64,000 nucleotides of DNA from UBA7396 sp047637875 (GCA_047637875.1 JBLJBH010000016.1:38073-102072), one strand, 5' to 3'. Shown: positions 46,475 through 57,428, counted from the first letter of the stretch. The notes: generated by a model from the sequence alone, not told the origin. Numbers and translations are program-made.

Positions 46475-46489
46475 AGTTTTTTAAAATTT

Positions 46490-47035
46490 CTATTTTTTAT
46501 CTTCTTGTACATAATCATCTACTATATATTTCTTTTTTCTATTTTCTAACACTTCTTCTCTTTGTTCTTGTAGATATTTAAGTAAAGTATATGGATGAGG
46601 CATAAAACGAAATATTCTTTCTTCTTTCGTTTGAAGTTCGATAGTTATTCTTCCATATGAGAATACATTTGAAATAAATCATCTAGAATATGCATCTAAT
46701 TTTATAATTTTAAAAGCATCTATGACTTCAATATCATTTCTCATAATGAGCGAAGCATTGATAACAAAAATCTGATCTCAAGATATAATAAATAGATAAT
46801 TATAAAATTCTATCATTGCTAAAATAAGTTTGAAAAATGAATAATTTATTAAAATGAAAATTAAAGGAAAAAAAATATATAAAACAACTTCTTCTCACAA
46901 TGACTCTCTATAAGAAGTTGCTACATAAAATAAAATACAAGCTAGAATAAATACAAAAATAAATTTAACTAAATACAAAAGTGCTAAAACCCAATGCTTT
47001 CTAACTATAGTGTTTCAATTATGCTCAAAATACAT
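46490..47035 (-). CDS. Membrane protein with PH-like domain (181 aa)
   Basis: Two hydrophobic segments (residues about 16-40 and 52-85) are followed by a soluble C-terminal part with ISGDQIFVINASLIMRNDIE and YGRITIELQTKEERIFRF. The pattern resembles bacterial PH-domain membrane proteins (YdbS/bPH_2 type), where the beta-barrel follows a TM hairpin. No catalytic motif. The start is 2 bp after the stop of the 74-aa membrane protein. Confidence 0.6.
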
Positions 47036-47037
47036 AT

Positions 47038-47262
47038 TTATATAAAGTTAAAAATTACAAAAAGCGAAATTAATCACAAAATAACAAATAATAAAAATAT
47101 AATTTTCTTTAAAGAATTATAAGTACTAGCTAAACATTCTACCTTTGTATAATTAATATGTCATTCATTTAAATATTTTAATCTTTTAATTATTAATATA
47201 TAAGACACAACTAAAAATAAAATATATAGAAAAATAGATAAATAAGCGTAAAATCAACTCAT
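47038..47262 (-). CDS. Small membrane protein (74 aa)
   Basis: Two transmembrane helices, one at each end (LSIFLYILFLVVSYILII and IIFLLFVILGLISLFVIF), with a short charged hairpin between. Directly upstream of the PH-like membrane protein, probably one operon. No family recognised. Confidence 0.65.
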
Positions 47263-47324
47263 ATTTTTAAAAGTTATTTTATATTAATTGTGATTATAAC
47301 ATAATTTTTAAATAATCAAATAAT

Positions 47325-48470
47325 TTAAAATTTTTCTAAATGTATATCATCATTTCATTTTTCATCAAAGCTATCTAATCAGTGTTTTAAAAGATAATCA
47401 ACACTAAAAGTATTAAAAGTATTTACTTTCTTTTTTATAAGTCTATATATTTCTTTAAAATTTTCACTTCAATAATTCACCTCTACTTTTGCTTCTAAAA
47501 GTGAACTAATAATATCAGCATATTTTACAACTTTTCCATCCTCTCAATCAAAAGGATGTAACATAAAATTAAAAACTCCTTTTTTATAATCATCTGGAAT
47601 ATAGTGAAATAAATAATCATTCATCATATCTATTTCAACTTTTTCTAAAAGTTCTACAAATTCAGGAATTGCCTTTTTTGTTGGAGTGATAATATCTCAA
47701 GTAATTGCCTCTGGTATATCATGATAAATAGCTCTGAGTAACATATTTAACATATTATAATTCTTTCAATTATTATTTTCTATAATTACTATTATATAAG
47801 TTAAAAAAGTTATCAAAATTAGATGTGACATAACTGAAATTGGAAAAATGCGATTTTGTTGATTCCATCTCATACAATGAGAAAGTCTTCTAATATGAGA
47901 AAGATACTTTAAATATCAAGTATTATTAAGTAAAATCTCCATACTTTTTAAATTTTTTATATCTTTTTCAAATCATTTTTTTATTTCATTTAAAGGAACT
48001 TCATAAATATCTGGAAAAATTTTTGCATTTACTTCACATTCTTTATATCAAGCAAATCTTTTTGAAGCATTAATTATTGATAATTCCAAAGTTTTTGTTT
48101 CATCAAACAAAATATTTTTAATATCATTTTTTAAGTATTCCGGGGCATCTAAATCTAAAATATAATAAATAGCTTTGTCTTCTATTTTTTTGAAAATATT
48201 TTCATCGTTTTTTAAAATATATGATTTAGTTCAAGAATTTATATCTGATAATATCAAACTTTTAAATGAATTAAAAATTATTCTTTTTATCAAAAATTCT
48301 CTATCTACTTTATTTCAAGATGATTCTTCTAAATAAGCCAAAAACAAAGCCGTATGCAATGTATAACCAATATTATCAAGTAAACTAACATCTTCTATAC
48401 GAGGAAAATTATTCCATCTTTTCATAGAAAGTCCTCTAGTCAACATATGTTTTAACAAACTTCAAACCAT
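47325..48470 (-). CDS. HD-domain phosphohydrolase, tandem HD halves (381 aa)
   Basis: The C-terminal half carries the YfbR/HD_3 signature AIYHDIPEAITGDIITPTKK and an earlier SHRRLSH/VMSHLILITF His, with VVKYADIISSLLEAKVE supplying the late Asp; this fits a metal-dependent nucleotidase or dNTP-hydrolase. The N-terminal half repeats the fold but has lost the metal ligands (SLILSDINSGTKSYI where HDxxE...TGD is expected). It may be a pseudo-HD regulatory half. Starts at ATG 48468-48470, divergent from the glycosyltransferase. Confidence 0.75.
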
Positions 48471-48552
48471 AAAAATATCTTAAAAAATTAAATCTTGAAA
48501 AAATAAGTTTTTCAATATACTTTGATTATATATAACACATAAAAATTTAAAA

Positions 48553-49596
48553 ATGAAAATTTGAATTGATGTAAGAAACTTGTCTAAAACCAAAAAAAAC
48601 TTTTGCCAGGATTTTATAAATTTTTTTAAGTCTAAAAACAAAGAAAATCAATTAAAAATCTATGCTGATAGATTATCTGAAATAGATGATATAAATTATA
48701 GTGAAAATTTTTATGGTTTTCTTAAAGAACAAACATTTTTTCTAAAACAATTACTTAGTGATAAAAATGATGTTGTAGTTAGTTTTGATGATACTTTTCC
48801 TATTTTTTACAAATCAAAAGTTATAAAAATAATTCCTTCGCTTGAAAATATTTTGTATCCAGATTTAGAAAATACTAAATTTTTAAAAAAATATTCTTAT
48901 CTTTTCACCATCAAAAAAAATCTTAATAATGCTTGAAAAATAGTTTGTTTTAGTGAAAATACAAAAAGAGAATTAAATGAAAAATTAAATATTTCTGAAG
49001 AAAAAATTTTCATAATAAATCCCTTTTTTCCATCATCACCAGAAATAAATTCAAAAGTTGATATAAAAGTAAAATTATCTATTTTATGAGATTATTTAAT
49101 TTATGATTACAATTCTCAAAATAATAATAACTTAAAAAGAGTTTTGGAAGCTATAAAAGAGTTAAATAAAACAAAAACTCTAAATCTGGTAATTTTATGA
49201 AATGAAAATGCAAATAATAGAGAAATTAGAGAAATGGTGATAAATCTTGATATTACAAAAAACATATTTTTTGCTTGAAATCCAGAATCAAAAGAATTAT
49301 GACTTTATTATAAACAATCAAAATGAGTTATTTATCCAATTATTTATGATAATTTTCCAATAACTTTAAACAATGCTATAAACTACAATACTCCAATAAT
49401 TGCAAGTGAAAACATAGAAACAAAAAATGTATTTTGAGAAAATATTGATTATTTTTCTGCAATTTCAGTTACAAATATGGTGAAAAATATTGATTTATTT
49501 TTACAAAAAGATTTTGGTGAAGTAAATTATGATTATGTAAAAAAAGAGTACAATCTAGAAAAATTTTATTCAAATTTAATTTCTATCATAGATTAA
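48553..49596 (+). CDS. Glycosyltransferase family 4-like (347 aa)
   Basis: MKIGIDVRNLS at the N-terminus and a GT-B layout with ILYPDLEN, KIVCFSENTKRELNEKL (typical for GT4 after the acceptor domain), NNNNLKRVLEAIKELN and the donor part YKQSKGVIYPIIYDNFPITLNNAI. The classical E-x7-E reads DNFPITLNNAI and is degenerate at its first Glu. It would transfer a sugar in envelope polysaccharide. The stop is 1 bp from hrcA. Confidence 0.75.
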
Positions 49597-49597
49597 T

Positions 49598-50296
49598 ATG
49601 TCAAATTTAACAAAAAGAAATATAGAAATATTAAAAATCATAGTTGAAGAATTTCTGCAAACTTGAGATGTTTTATGAAGTAAAGCACTTTTAAAAAAAT
49701 ACGATCTTTGAGTTTCATCAGCAACAGTTAGAAATGATATGGCAATTTTAGAAGATCTAGAGCTTATTTATCAGCCGTATAATTCTGCCTGAAGACTTCC
49801 AACAGCAAAATGATTAAGAGCTTTTATAAGTTATCTTATGAAAGAAATGCCAAATCATTTTCTTGATAGCAAAGATGTAAAAATGAATTCTAGAGATGTA
49901 AAAACTATTGAAGATTTTATTTATAATATTACAAGTGAACTTGCAAAAAAAACTGGTGAAATATCTTTTTTTATATCAGAATGAAACTGAATTTTAGAAT
50001 ATTTATGAATTTCAAATTTCCTAGAAAATAATTATAAGATGCTTGGAAGTAGTATTTTTTCAATTATAAAAATGTTAGAAGATAAAAATAATTTTATTAA
50101 ATTTATATCTTCTCTTCCATTACAAGAGTGAGTAAATATTTTTATTTGAGAAGAAAATGTTATTAAGTTTTTGAAAGATTATACGATAATAGTAAAACCT
50201 GTAATTATTGATTCTAAAATTTGATATATTTGACTTATTTGATGATTAAAAATGAATTACAATTTCAACATAAGTGCAATTAGATGAATAATCTAA
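49598..50296 (+). CDS. hrcA: Heat-inducible transcription repressor HrcA (short form)
   Basis: 232 aa against about 340 in most bacteria. The winged-helix head is well kept: EILKIIVEEFLQTGDVLGSKAL, GVSSATVRNDMAILEDLEL, YQPYNSAGRLPTAKGLRAF (UGA gives the Gly of SAGR). The middle insert is reduced and the C-terminal dimer region ends with YIGLIGGLKMNYNFNIS. It represses chaperone operons by binding CIRCE; no CIRCE element is seen near it, so its targets are outside the window. Confidence 0.9.
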
Positions 50297-50328
50297 AAAG
50301 TCCTTTCAAATTTGAAAGGACTTTTTCT
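50295..50328. terminator. Bidirectional terminator hrcA/trxA
   Basis: AAAAAGTCCTTTCAAA / TTTGAAAGGACTTTTT, a 16-bp perfect stem without loop room beyond the centre, between convergent genes. Confidence 0.88.
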
Positions 50329-50642
50329 TATAAATATTTAGAACAGATTTCAACTAATTCTTCTTTTCTTTTTACTCAAACCATCATTTCAACTGGTTTT
50401 CCATCTTTTAAAACAACTAAAGTTGGAATACTCATAACTCTGAATTGTTGAGCTAAAGCTGGAGCTTCATCAACATTTACTTTTCCTACTTTCATTTTTG
50501 TTCCCATTTCAGCTTCAAAATCGCCTAAAATTGGTAACATCATTTGGCAAGGTCCACACCATTCAGCCCAGAAATCAACTAAAACTACTCAAGTAGAAAT
50601 TTCAGTTTCAAAATTTTGTTCGTTTAATACTAATACAGACAT
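50328..50642 (-). CDS. trxA: Thioredoxin
   Basis: 104 aa with the redox site WAEWCGPCQ (Cys29, Cys32) and the cis-Pro loop VMSIPTLVVLKDG. It reduces protein disulfides in the cytoplasm. The length is standard. It stands alone, with a 170-bp AT-rich upstream gap. Confidence 0.96.
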
Positions 50643-50816
50643 AAAAAAATAATTAGGTATATAAAATATAGTGTTTTAATTATATTTATTTTTTAAAAAA
50701 TTGCAAAAAAAAGTCTAGCGTTGATTCTATAGAGTTTATTTTATATTCTTTAAAATGCTGAAACTTGAATTTCTGATAAATTTATAAAAGTTGAGGTTAG
50801 TAAGGAAAATTTAATA

Positions 50817-51293
50817 TTAAATTCTAAATATTTCTCTATCATAATTTACTAAAAACACTTCTTTTATACAAGAGTTTTGATTTTTTGTAAAATATTCTTT
50901 CAATGCAAGTTTAGTAATTTCGTTAATTTGATTTTCACTATCTGGTAAATAATTTCAGCTTAGTGCTGTAATTGCAATATTTTCAAATCAATTTTCTTCA
51001 CATATTTTTAAAGCACTTTTTATACATCATTCTATTCACAAAATAGTCAAAAGTTTGAAATCATAATCAAAAGGTCTTGCAAATATAAGATTTTTTCATT
51101 TTGTTTGTATAAGTCTAGCTTCTCATTTTTCAAAATAGGTTTGAGTTAATAGTATTTCTTGGATTTCTTGCCCAAAAGTTTTAAGCACAAGTTTTGCAAC
51201 GGCTCATTTTAAAATCCTATCTTCTCAAATGGAGATAAGGTAGGTGTTTGAGGGAGAGTTGAGGATTGAGCCTGTAAAGATGGTTGGGTGCAT
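50817..51293 (-). CDS. Hypothetical protein, faint macro-domain resemblance (158 aa)
   Basis: ATG 51291-51293 to TAA 50817-50819. An alternating alpha/beta pattern with ARLIQTKGKNLIFARPFDYDFK, LGIEGCIKSALKICEENGFENIAITALSGN recalls the C-terminal part of macro domains (the A-helix then IaxPxLGxG strand), but the ligand-binding glycine loops are not clear. It starts 3 bp after the stop of the phosphoesterase gene. Substrate unknown. Confidence 0.5.
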
Positions 51294-51295
51294 AA

Positions 51296-51901
51296 TTATA
51301 TTTTAGATATTAAATAAGGATAAACTTGAATAATTTTTGTTTCTATAAATATTTCTTCTTTTTGAGTATGTAAGTGTCAATGAAATAAATATCTTGGGTT
51401 ATTCATTTCAATATATTTTTCTAATACTTTTAATCATCTATGAGACATTGAAGCTGGATTATCCATTATTCAAAAGCAAGGAAAATGAGAAATAATTATA
51501 TCAGCTTTTTTATTCATAAATTCATTTAATTCTTTTTCTATTTCGTTTATTTTTTCTTTATTTGGTTTTAAAGTTTTTTGTTTATCTTTCAATGTTTCGT
51601 AAAGTAAATATTTTGTTTTTCAAGGGATTCACAAGAAAGTATAATTATTACATTCAAATATTTTTCATTCTATATTTTCAATATTATATTTTTCAAAAAT
51701 ATCTATTTTTTGTTTGGTGTTTTCATAAGGTGTATGATTTCACAGCACTCCTATTTTTTTGATATTTATATTTTTTAGCGATTCTAAATCTTCAACATAA
51801 TTATCTCACAACAAAACTATCAAATCTATATTTGAAAAATTTATTTCGTTTATATAATTATGGAGTTCTCAGTGAGTGTCTGAGGGGAAGAGTGTTTGCA
51901 T
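51296..51901 (-). CDS. Metallophosphoesterase (201 aa)
   Basis: Metal-binding blocks in order: SDTHGE (D-x-H), LLGDNYVEDL (GDN), GVLGNHTPYEN (GNH), IIISHFPCFG (SH) and LFHGHLHTQ (GHxH). The Gly in several of these is UGA. Predicted calcineurin-like phosphodiesterase; the substrate is not evident. Operon with the gene at 50817. Confidence 0.9.
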
Positions 51902-51906
51902 AATAA

Positions 51907-52212
51907 TTATTTTTTAGTATTTCAAAAATTTTCAATTAAATTATTTACTAATTCTTCAAGATTATTAGTTTCAATCATAAAATTTTCTCATAAAATTCAT
52001 TTTAATAATCAATTATCAAAATAATTTTCTTTAAAATATCATAAATCATTTACAATTTTTTCTTCAGAACTTATATTATGAAAGGCATCAAAAAAATCGT
52101 GCATAAATAAAATAAACTTTTCTTTATCATTTATTGATGAATATTTTGCAAATATTTTTCTCATATAAATATTTATATCTGAAAGGTCTGTAAATATGTT
52201 TTGTTCTTGCAT
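51907..52212 (-). CDS. Hypothetical protein (101 aa)
   Basis: An acidic helical protein (KEKFILFMHDFFDAFHNISSEEK, shown in part) without signal or membrane segment. Its stop lies 6 bp before the phosphoesterase start, so it is the upstream member of that operon. No family recognised. Confidence 0.6.
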
Positions 52213-52228
52213 AATTATTAAAAGTTAA

Positions 52229-52813
52229 TTATAAAATATCTTTTATTTTTCTTAATTGAAAATGTCTTTCTCAATTTCTTAAATAACAAAATGCTCTTAT
52301 AGTCCAATGATATCAAACTTTTCAAGTTTTTGTTTTATATTCTCATTTATATAATTCAACAGGCATTATTTCTCTTTTTATCATTTCTCATTTAAAAGTG
52401 TTATTATAAATAATAGTCAATTTTTCATTTTTAGATATTGCTTCATTTATTCTTTTCATTTTTATGCTTGCTATTTTTCCTAAATTTATTTGAGTATCAT
52501 CAAATTTATATCAATGTTCTTTTTCGTGGCAATCTTTACATAAAATTATCAAATTTGAAATATCATCACTTCATCACATTGATTTAGGAATTTTATGATG
52601 AACTTGTAAGTGTTCCCAAATTCAACAATCAGAACAATATCTTCAATAAAAATCAAATGCTTTTTGTCTTATTTTTTCCCATTCAGAAAAATATTTTTCA
52701 CTTTTTCTATCTTTTAAATCATTATAGATAGCCCAAATTATAAAAAATAGGAAAAACCAAATATAAAAATAGTCAAGAAATAGGTTAATTATTTTAGTAT
52801 CAATATTTTGCAT
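52229..52813 (-). CDS. Membrane-anchored HNH nuclease with C-terminal WYL-like barrel (194 aa)
   Basis: One transmembrane helix (residues about 10-30) is followed by an HNH domain with zinc ligands Cys60-x2-Cys63 and Cys92-x2-Cys95, catalytic-type His72-His73 and Asn87 (VHHKIPKSMGG, SNLIILCKDCHE). The last 70 residues (LTIIYNNTFKGEMIKREIMP to RHFQLRKIKDIL) have the strand order and end motif of WYL-like SH3 barrels, which sense ligands or nucleic acid. TM, HNH and WYL in one small protein is unusual. Role unknown; gating of DNA entry or defence is speculative. Confidence 0.72.
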
Positions 52814-52818
52814 AATAA

Positions 52819-53082
52819 CTAATTAGCATTTAAAGCATTTCAACAATTTTGCCAACTCTCATAAGAATCTGTTTGTCTTAATTTTGGTACATACAATGAT
52901 TTACAAGTTCAGTCTGCCCATACACAAACTATTGTTGTATTATTAATTACATTAGTACAACTTGGAGTATTCTTTTTATTTTCAATTGCATTAATAATTT
53001 GTTTTGTATTTTCTCAACTTAAATCTATAGAGCAAGAAGTAAGTAAAATTATAGAAAATAGAAAAGTTATTATTTTTTTCAT
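52819..53082 (-). CDS. Small lipoprotein (87 aa)
   Basis: The signal peptide ends in the lipobox LLTSC (Cys17). The mature part holds four further Cys (SCTN, VCVW, TCKS, QNCG), likely paired in the oxidising envelope. No family recognised. Confidence 0.75.
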
Positions 53083-53098
53083 AGTTTTTAGTTAAAAA

Positions 53099-53386
53099 TT
53101 AAATTAATTCTTCTAAAGTTTTTAATACCTCTCTATATTCAATGTATTTTCAATATAATTTTTTAATTTCTCAATTTGTATATTTTATTCATAATCACTC
53201 GGATTCATTTTTAAAAATAAATAAAAAATCTTCTTCAGGAAAAGAAACTTTATTATCAAAACAAAATTTAACAAATTCTATAAACCTATTAAAATCACAT
53301 TCATGAACAAGACCTCATCAATTACTATTAGACATTTTTATAAAATCTTTTAATAATTTTTTAGCTTCGTCTTTATTATTTAGCAT
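53099..53386 (-). CDS. Hypothetical protein (95 aa)
   Basis: A charged globular protein with FNRFIEFVKFCFDNK and FLFIFKNESEGLGIKYTNGE; several UGA glycines. Its stop is 17 bp from the lipoprotein start. No family recognised. Confidence 0.6.
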
Positions 53387-53486
53387 AATAATATAATTAA
53401 TAAATAAACTAGATTAATTATAACTATTTTTCAAGAAAAGTAAAATTTATAATATACTTTTTACATCATTTTATATATACCAATTT

Positions 53487-53650
53487 TTAGCAAACAAAAA
53501 AAGGGTAACTTAAGTTTTCTCTTGTGTTCGCTAAAACATTACAATTTTGTTTAACTTTAACATCAACAAAAAGGGCGAGTAACCTAAGTTACCCTTTTCT
53601 AAGGTCAAAGTTAAACTACTTTCGTAATTTTTATGTAATATTTTAGCAAG
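53487..53650. repeat. Nested inverted-repeat element in a 338-bp intergenic region
   Basis: The 53387-53724 gap has no gene. Three nested complementary pairs can be seen: GCTAAAACATTAC (53530-53542) with GTAATATTTTAGC (53634-53646); GTTTAACTTTAAC (53549-53561) with GTCAAAGTTAAAC (53604-53616); and an inner GGG...GTAAC with GTTACCC (53572-53595). An upstream copy, AAAAGGGTAACTTAAG near 53499-53514, can pair with the same right-hand arm, giving an alternative fold. It could be a MITE-like element, an RNA switch or an origin. Confidence 0.65.
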
Positions 53651-53688
53651 ATTTAGTATATAAACTTTTAAAATTTTTGCAAAAAAAT

Positions 53689-53706
53689 AAAAGCCATTTG
53701 GCTTTT
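53689..53706 (-). terminator. Terminator of the toxin-antitoxin pair
   Basis: AAAAGCCA / TGGCTTTT with an AT-only loop and a T run on the minus strand. Confidence 0.75.
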
Positions 53707-53724
53707 CAGATTAAACTTCAGTTT

Positions 53725-54072
53725 TTAGGTTTTTATATGTATATCATCAATAGAAACTATTTTTTCTTTTTTCCATTTTCTGCATTTACAGACAATATTA
53801 TAACTTCTTAAAAATATAACTAATTTCGTTTCTTCATAAAAATCATTTGAAACTTCAATTTGTCATAATATTCAATTATTTATCTTATTTTCAATTGTAA
53901 ATCTCAATTTTTCAACAAAATCTTTAATATCATTTACAAATTCATTTACTATCAAATCTTCATCATACAGTCAAGAATCCCTATATCTACAATTATCTCA
54001 CATATAATTAATAAAATCATCTAAATTTGCTTCAACTTTATTTGAAAATATGATTTTATAATTACTATACAT
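53725..54072 (-). CDS. ParE/RelE-like toxin (115 aa)
   Basis: The N-terminus reads YKIIFSNKVEANLDDFINYMG, the layout of the ParE/RelE superfamily (a strand then the long first helix). Later VEKLRFTIENKI and the strands TKLVIFLRSYNIVCKCR fit the central sheet. It would inhibit gyrase or cleave mRNA on the ribosome. Its start overlaps the small gene upstream by 8 nt, the usual antitoxin-first order. Confidence 0.65.
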
Positions 54073-54223
54073 AAGTTAGATTTTTAAAATTAGGGGTAAA
54101 ATTTTTTCTATCTTCTTTTAATTGTTTTTTTAGTAACTTTCATCTATTTTCTATTTTTTTATTTAATTTTTCAACCAACTCATCTCAAGTCATATATAAT
54201 GACATATCTAATTTAGTTTCCAT
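54065..54223 (-). CDS. Probable antitoxin (52 aa)
   Basis: A short, charged protein: a structured head (LDMSLYMTGDELVEKLNKK) followed by a basic, probably disordered tail that could wrap the toxin. The TAG stop overlaps the toxin start. Family not recognised; called by operon position and size. Confidence 0.55.
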
Positions 54224-54289
54224 AATTTCAATTTTAATTATTAAATACATTTTTAGTATATTTATTTTTGAAAATTTGCAAAAAAAACT

Positions 54290-54316
54290 TTGATATTATA
54301 TATTAAAGTATATAAT
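54290..54316 (+). promoter_or_regulatory. Promoter of the RhuM-Fic gene
   Basis: TTGATA at 54290-54295 and TATAAT at 54311-54316 (15-bp spacer), about 30 bp before the ATG. Confidence 0.45.
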
Positions 54317-54347
54317 ATGTTTATATTTAACTTTTAAAATTATCATT

Positions 54348-55349
54348 ATGAATACTTGAGAGATAAAAATTTATAAAGCAAAAAATGGACTTGCTGAAAT
54401 ACGAGTTAGACTTGAAAATGAAAGTGTTTGGCTATCACAAGAACAAATAGCTAATATTTTTGGAGTTGATAGAACTGTTATTACAAAACATATTAATAAC
54501 ATTTTTAAATCCTGAGAACTAGAAAAAGAAGTGGTATGTGCAAAAATTGCACATACCACTAAACACTGAGCTATAAGCTGAAAATCTCAAACAAAAGAGA
54601 TAAATTTTTATAATTTAGATATGATAATTTCTATATGATATAGAGTAAACTCTATTAAAGCTACTCAATTCAGAATCTGGGCAACTTCTATTTTGAAAAA
54701 ATATTTGATTTCTTGATATGCGCTCAATCAAAAAAGATTACAAGAAAAATGATACAAAGAACTAGAAAACACTCTCGCTTTAGTAAAAAAAGCTATATCT
54801 TCTTGAGATATTGGAAAAGATGAAGCTTTATGACTTCTTGATATTATTACAAAATATACCAATACTTGGCTTCTACTTCAAAAATATGATGAAGATAGTT
54901 TACCAGAAAATGGAAAAACAAAAGATATTTATTATAAACTACAAAGTAAAGAAGCTTTAGAAAGTATTGCAGAACTAAAAAAAGATTTGATGGAAAATTC
55001 TATGGCAACGCAGCTATTTGCACAAGAAAGACAAAATTGATGAATTGAATGAATTTTTTGAAATATTTACCAAACTTTCGGGTGAGTTGAACTATATGAA
55101 ACTACAGAAGAAAAAGCAGCAAATTTGCTTTATTTTATAGTAAAAGATCATCCTTTTAGTGATGGAAATAAAAGAAGTGGAGCTTTTTTATTTATTCTAT
55201 TTCTTGCTAAAAATAAAATACTTTTTGATGAAGCATGAGAAAGAAAAATAAATGATAGAGCTTTAGTTGCAATCACTTTACTAATTGCTGAATCAAATCC
55301 AAAAGATAAAGATATTATGGTAAAACTGGTTATGAATTTGATAAATTAG
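54348..55349 (+). CDS. RhuM-like DNA-binding head fused to a Fic/Doc domain (333 aa)
   Basis: The N-terminal half is RhuM-like: VWLSQEQIANIFGVDRTVITKHI (helix-turn-helix), EINFYNLDMIISIGYRVNS and TQFRIWATSILKKYLISGY. The C-terminal half has the Fic active site HPFSDGNKRSG (His268), which transfers AMP or phosphate-like groups to target proteins. This fusion is a known virulence/toxin-type architecture. No separate antitoxin is next to it. A perfect hairpin lies within the coding sequence at 54530-54560. Confidence 0.9.
54530..54560. repeat. Perfect 14-bp inverted repeat inside the RhuM-Fic gene
   Basis: AGTGGTATGTGCAA and its exact complement with a 3-nt loop. It encodes the stretch EVVCAKIAHTT. 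It could act in mRNA folding or as a DNA site for the protein's own HTH. Confidence 0.8.
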
Positions 55350-55378
55350 TTATTGTAAATAAGTAATTAAAACATAAA

Positions 55379-55406
55379 AAAATCTCAAGTTTTAACTTGA
55401 GATTTT
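55379..55406. terminator. Bidirectional terminator RhuM-Fic / recombinase 3
   Basis: AAAATCTCAAGTT / AACTTGAGATTTT; the right arm lies inside the last codons of the recombinase gene. Confidence 0.8.
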
Positions 55407-57293
55407 GGCTTTGTATTCAGAAAAATCTAGAAAATGGTCAGACGTGCATATCTTATAAAAATTTTTTTTTAATAATTCAAGAAACTTCATTTCTGTTTGT
55501 GTATGAGAAAAAGATGTTTCTTCATCATCATTTTGAAACTCTACAGTTCTATATTTAAGAGGTTTTTTACTCGGATCAAGTGAGAGAAGTTTTGGTCAAT
55601 ATCAGAATTTAGCTACCACATATTCTCTATCGTCATCATCAATAAAAGTAGCAAATTGTTCCTCAGAATATCTCTCGCGAAAATTAAGAGCATATCATGG
55701 AATTTTCATAATTATTCTCACTGGAAGTTCTTTATTTTTTGGTACAATTACTTTATCAACAACGATACTTACAAGTTCTTTTAAATCATCGTATGTCGCT
55801 GTATCAAAAAAATTCTCAATAGACTCTTTTAGACTTTTAGCAATCTGAGTGATATTTGATTTTGCCTGTTCTTTCAGAATATTACTTTTAAAAATATATT
55901 CTTCTTTATCAAGTTCTTTTTGGAAAGATTCTCATTTATCTTGAAAGACCTGTTTACGTTCAATAAAGCTTGTTTTATCTATAAGTCCTTCAATGTAAGC
56001 ATCTTCATTTCTTTTCATTTTCACTTTTGACTCTTCAATAAGTTGCAATAGCTCTTTATACCTCTCCTTTGTATCAGTTTTTCTATCTTCTCAGAAATAT
56101 TCATCAATTGCTTTTTCAAAAATATATTCAGGGTCTAAAAATAATTCTTTTAAAGTATCTATAAGAACTGTTTCTATTTTTCTTCAAGAGATATGATTTG
56201 AACACAATCTATCATCACTAAATTTTGTTCTATTATGAAGAGAGCATCTATAGTTTCTCAATTCTTTTTGATTGTTAAAATATCCTATAAAATTATGGTA
56301 TTGTGGAGATTCACAATTACAGAACAGCTTTGATTGGAGCATATAGCTTCTCACACTCCTCTTTTTAGAGTATTTTCTATTAAAATCTAATTTTTCTTCA
56401 ATAAGCTCTACTTGTTTCAAATTCAATATTTGAGGAATTTGAATATCAATCCACTTTTCTTTTGGAGCATCTCATAAAAATATGGATTTATTCCCTGTTT
56501 TTTGATATTCTTTTTTAAATGCTTGATACACTCCTGTATACATTCTCACTCTTGAAAAAAATCTCTGTACATTACTAATACTCCAAAAGTAGAGTGAATT
56601 TTTTCTCGCTGATTTTTCAATAAGTTTTTCATTAAAATCTTTTTGTGAAAAAGTCGGAGGAAGAACTTGATCTTCTGTAAGTTTTTTTGCTATTTCTCAC
56701 ATTGTCATATTATCCTCTAAATAATATTTCACCATTTGAAGAACTATCTTTTTTTCCTCTTCATGTATTTCTAATTCTTTTGTTTTTGGATTTTTAATGT
56801 ACCCATACGGAACATGTCAAAAAATCCATTTATTATTTTGAGCATGTTGTCTTTTTCAAATATTAGTACGAAGTTTTATCTGTTGACGTTCCCATGCCGC
56901 AAATCAAATAATAGTACTTCACATAAAATCATCCATTGCATAATCCCCTGTAAGTTTTTCCTCACTATAGAAAACCTTTACATTATAGTCTTTGAGGTCT
57001 TTCATAATTTTTTGGAATACGAACTGATCGCGCGCAACTCTGTCTCTTTTCATAAAAATCACAAACTGAATCAATCATTTTGAAGCGAGAAGAAGTAAAT
57101 GTGTGAGTTGAGGTCTGTCAAGAAATCATCCTGAATATTGCTCAAGAAATATGTTTTCTTCTGGAACTCATAAGTTATTGTCGTTTGCGAATTTTAGACA
57201 TGAAATTTTTTGGCTTTGAAGAGAGGTTCATTGACTTTCTTGTTCTTCAGTAGAAACACGGCAATAAATAGCTCATTTCATTAGTTGTATCAT
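55392..57293 (-). CDS. Large serine recombinase 3 (633 aa)
   Basis: Nucleophile in AIYCRVSTEEQESQGTS (Ser14 from the first Met; a second Met at residue 5 could be the start). Resolvase core with MKRDRVARDQ and GDYAMDDFMG; a recombinase domain around VPYGYIKNPKTKE; a zinc beta-ribbon with Cys pairs (LFCNCESP, YRCSLHN, RLCSNH); then the C-terminal coiled coil. The full large-serine-integrase layout makes it likely active. It lies between the RhuM-Fic gene and the four-gene defence-like operon, on the same strand as the latter. Confidence 0.9.
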
Positions 57294-57304
57294 CTTTTTG
57301 GCTC

Positions 57305-57340
57305 AATTAATAGAATAAAGTAAAATAAATTCTATTAATT
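57305..57340. repeat. 12-bp inverted repeat upstream of recombinase 3
   Basis: AATTAATAGAAT and its exact complement with a 12-nt loop, 12 bp before the recombinase start. The arm shares AATTAATAGA with the repeat before recombinase 1 (5672). Confidence 0.65.
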
Positions 57341-57428
57341 TATACTTGAAAGTCAAATATTTTGTTGTTTTTATACTACATAAAATAGGTGTTTTTGTTG
57401 ATTTTGAGAGAAAAAAAGTACTTCAATT

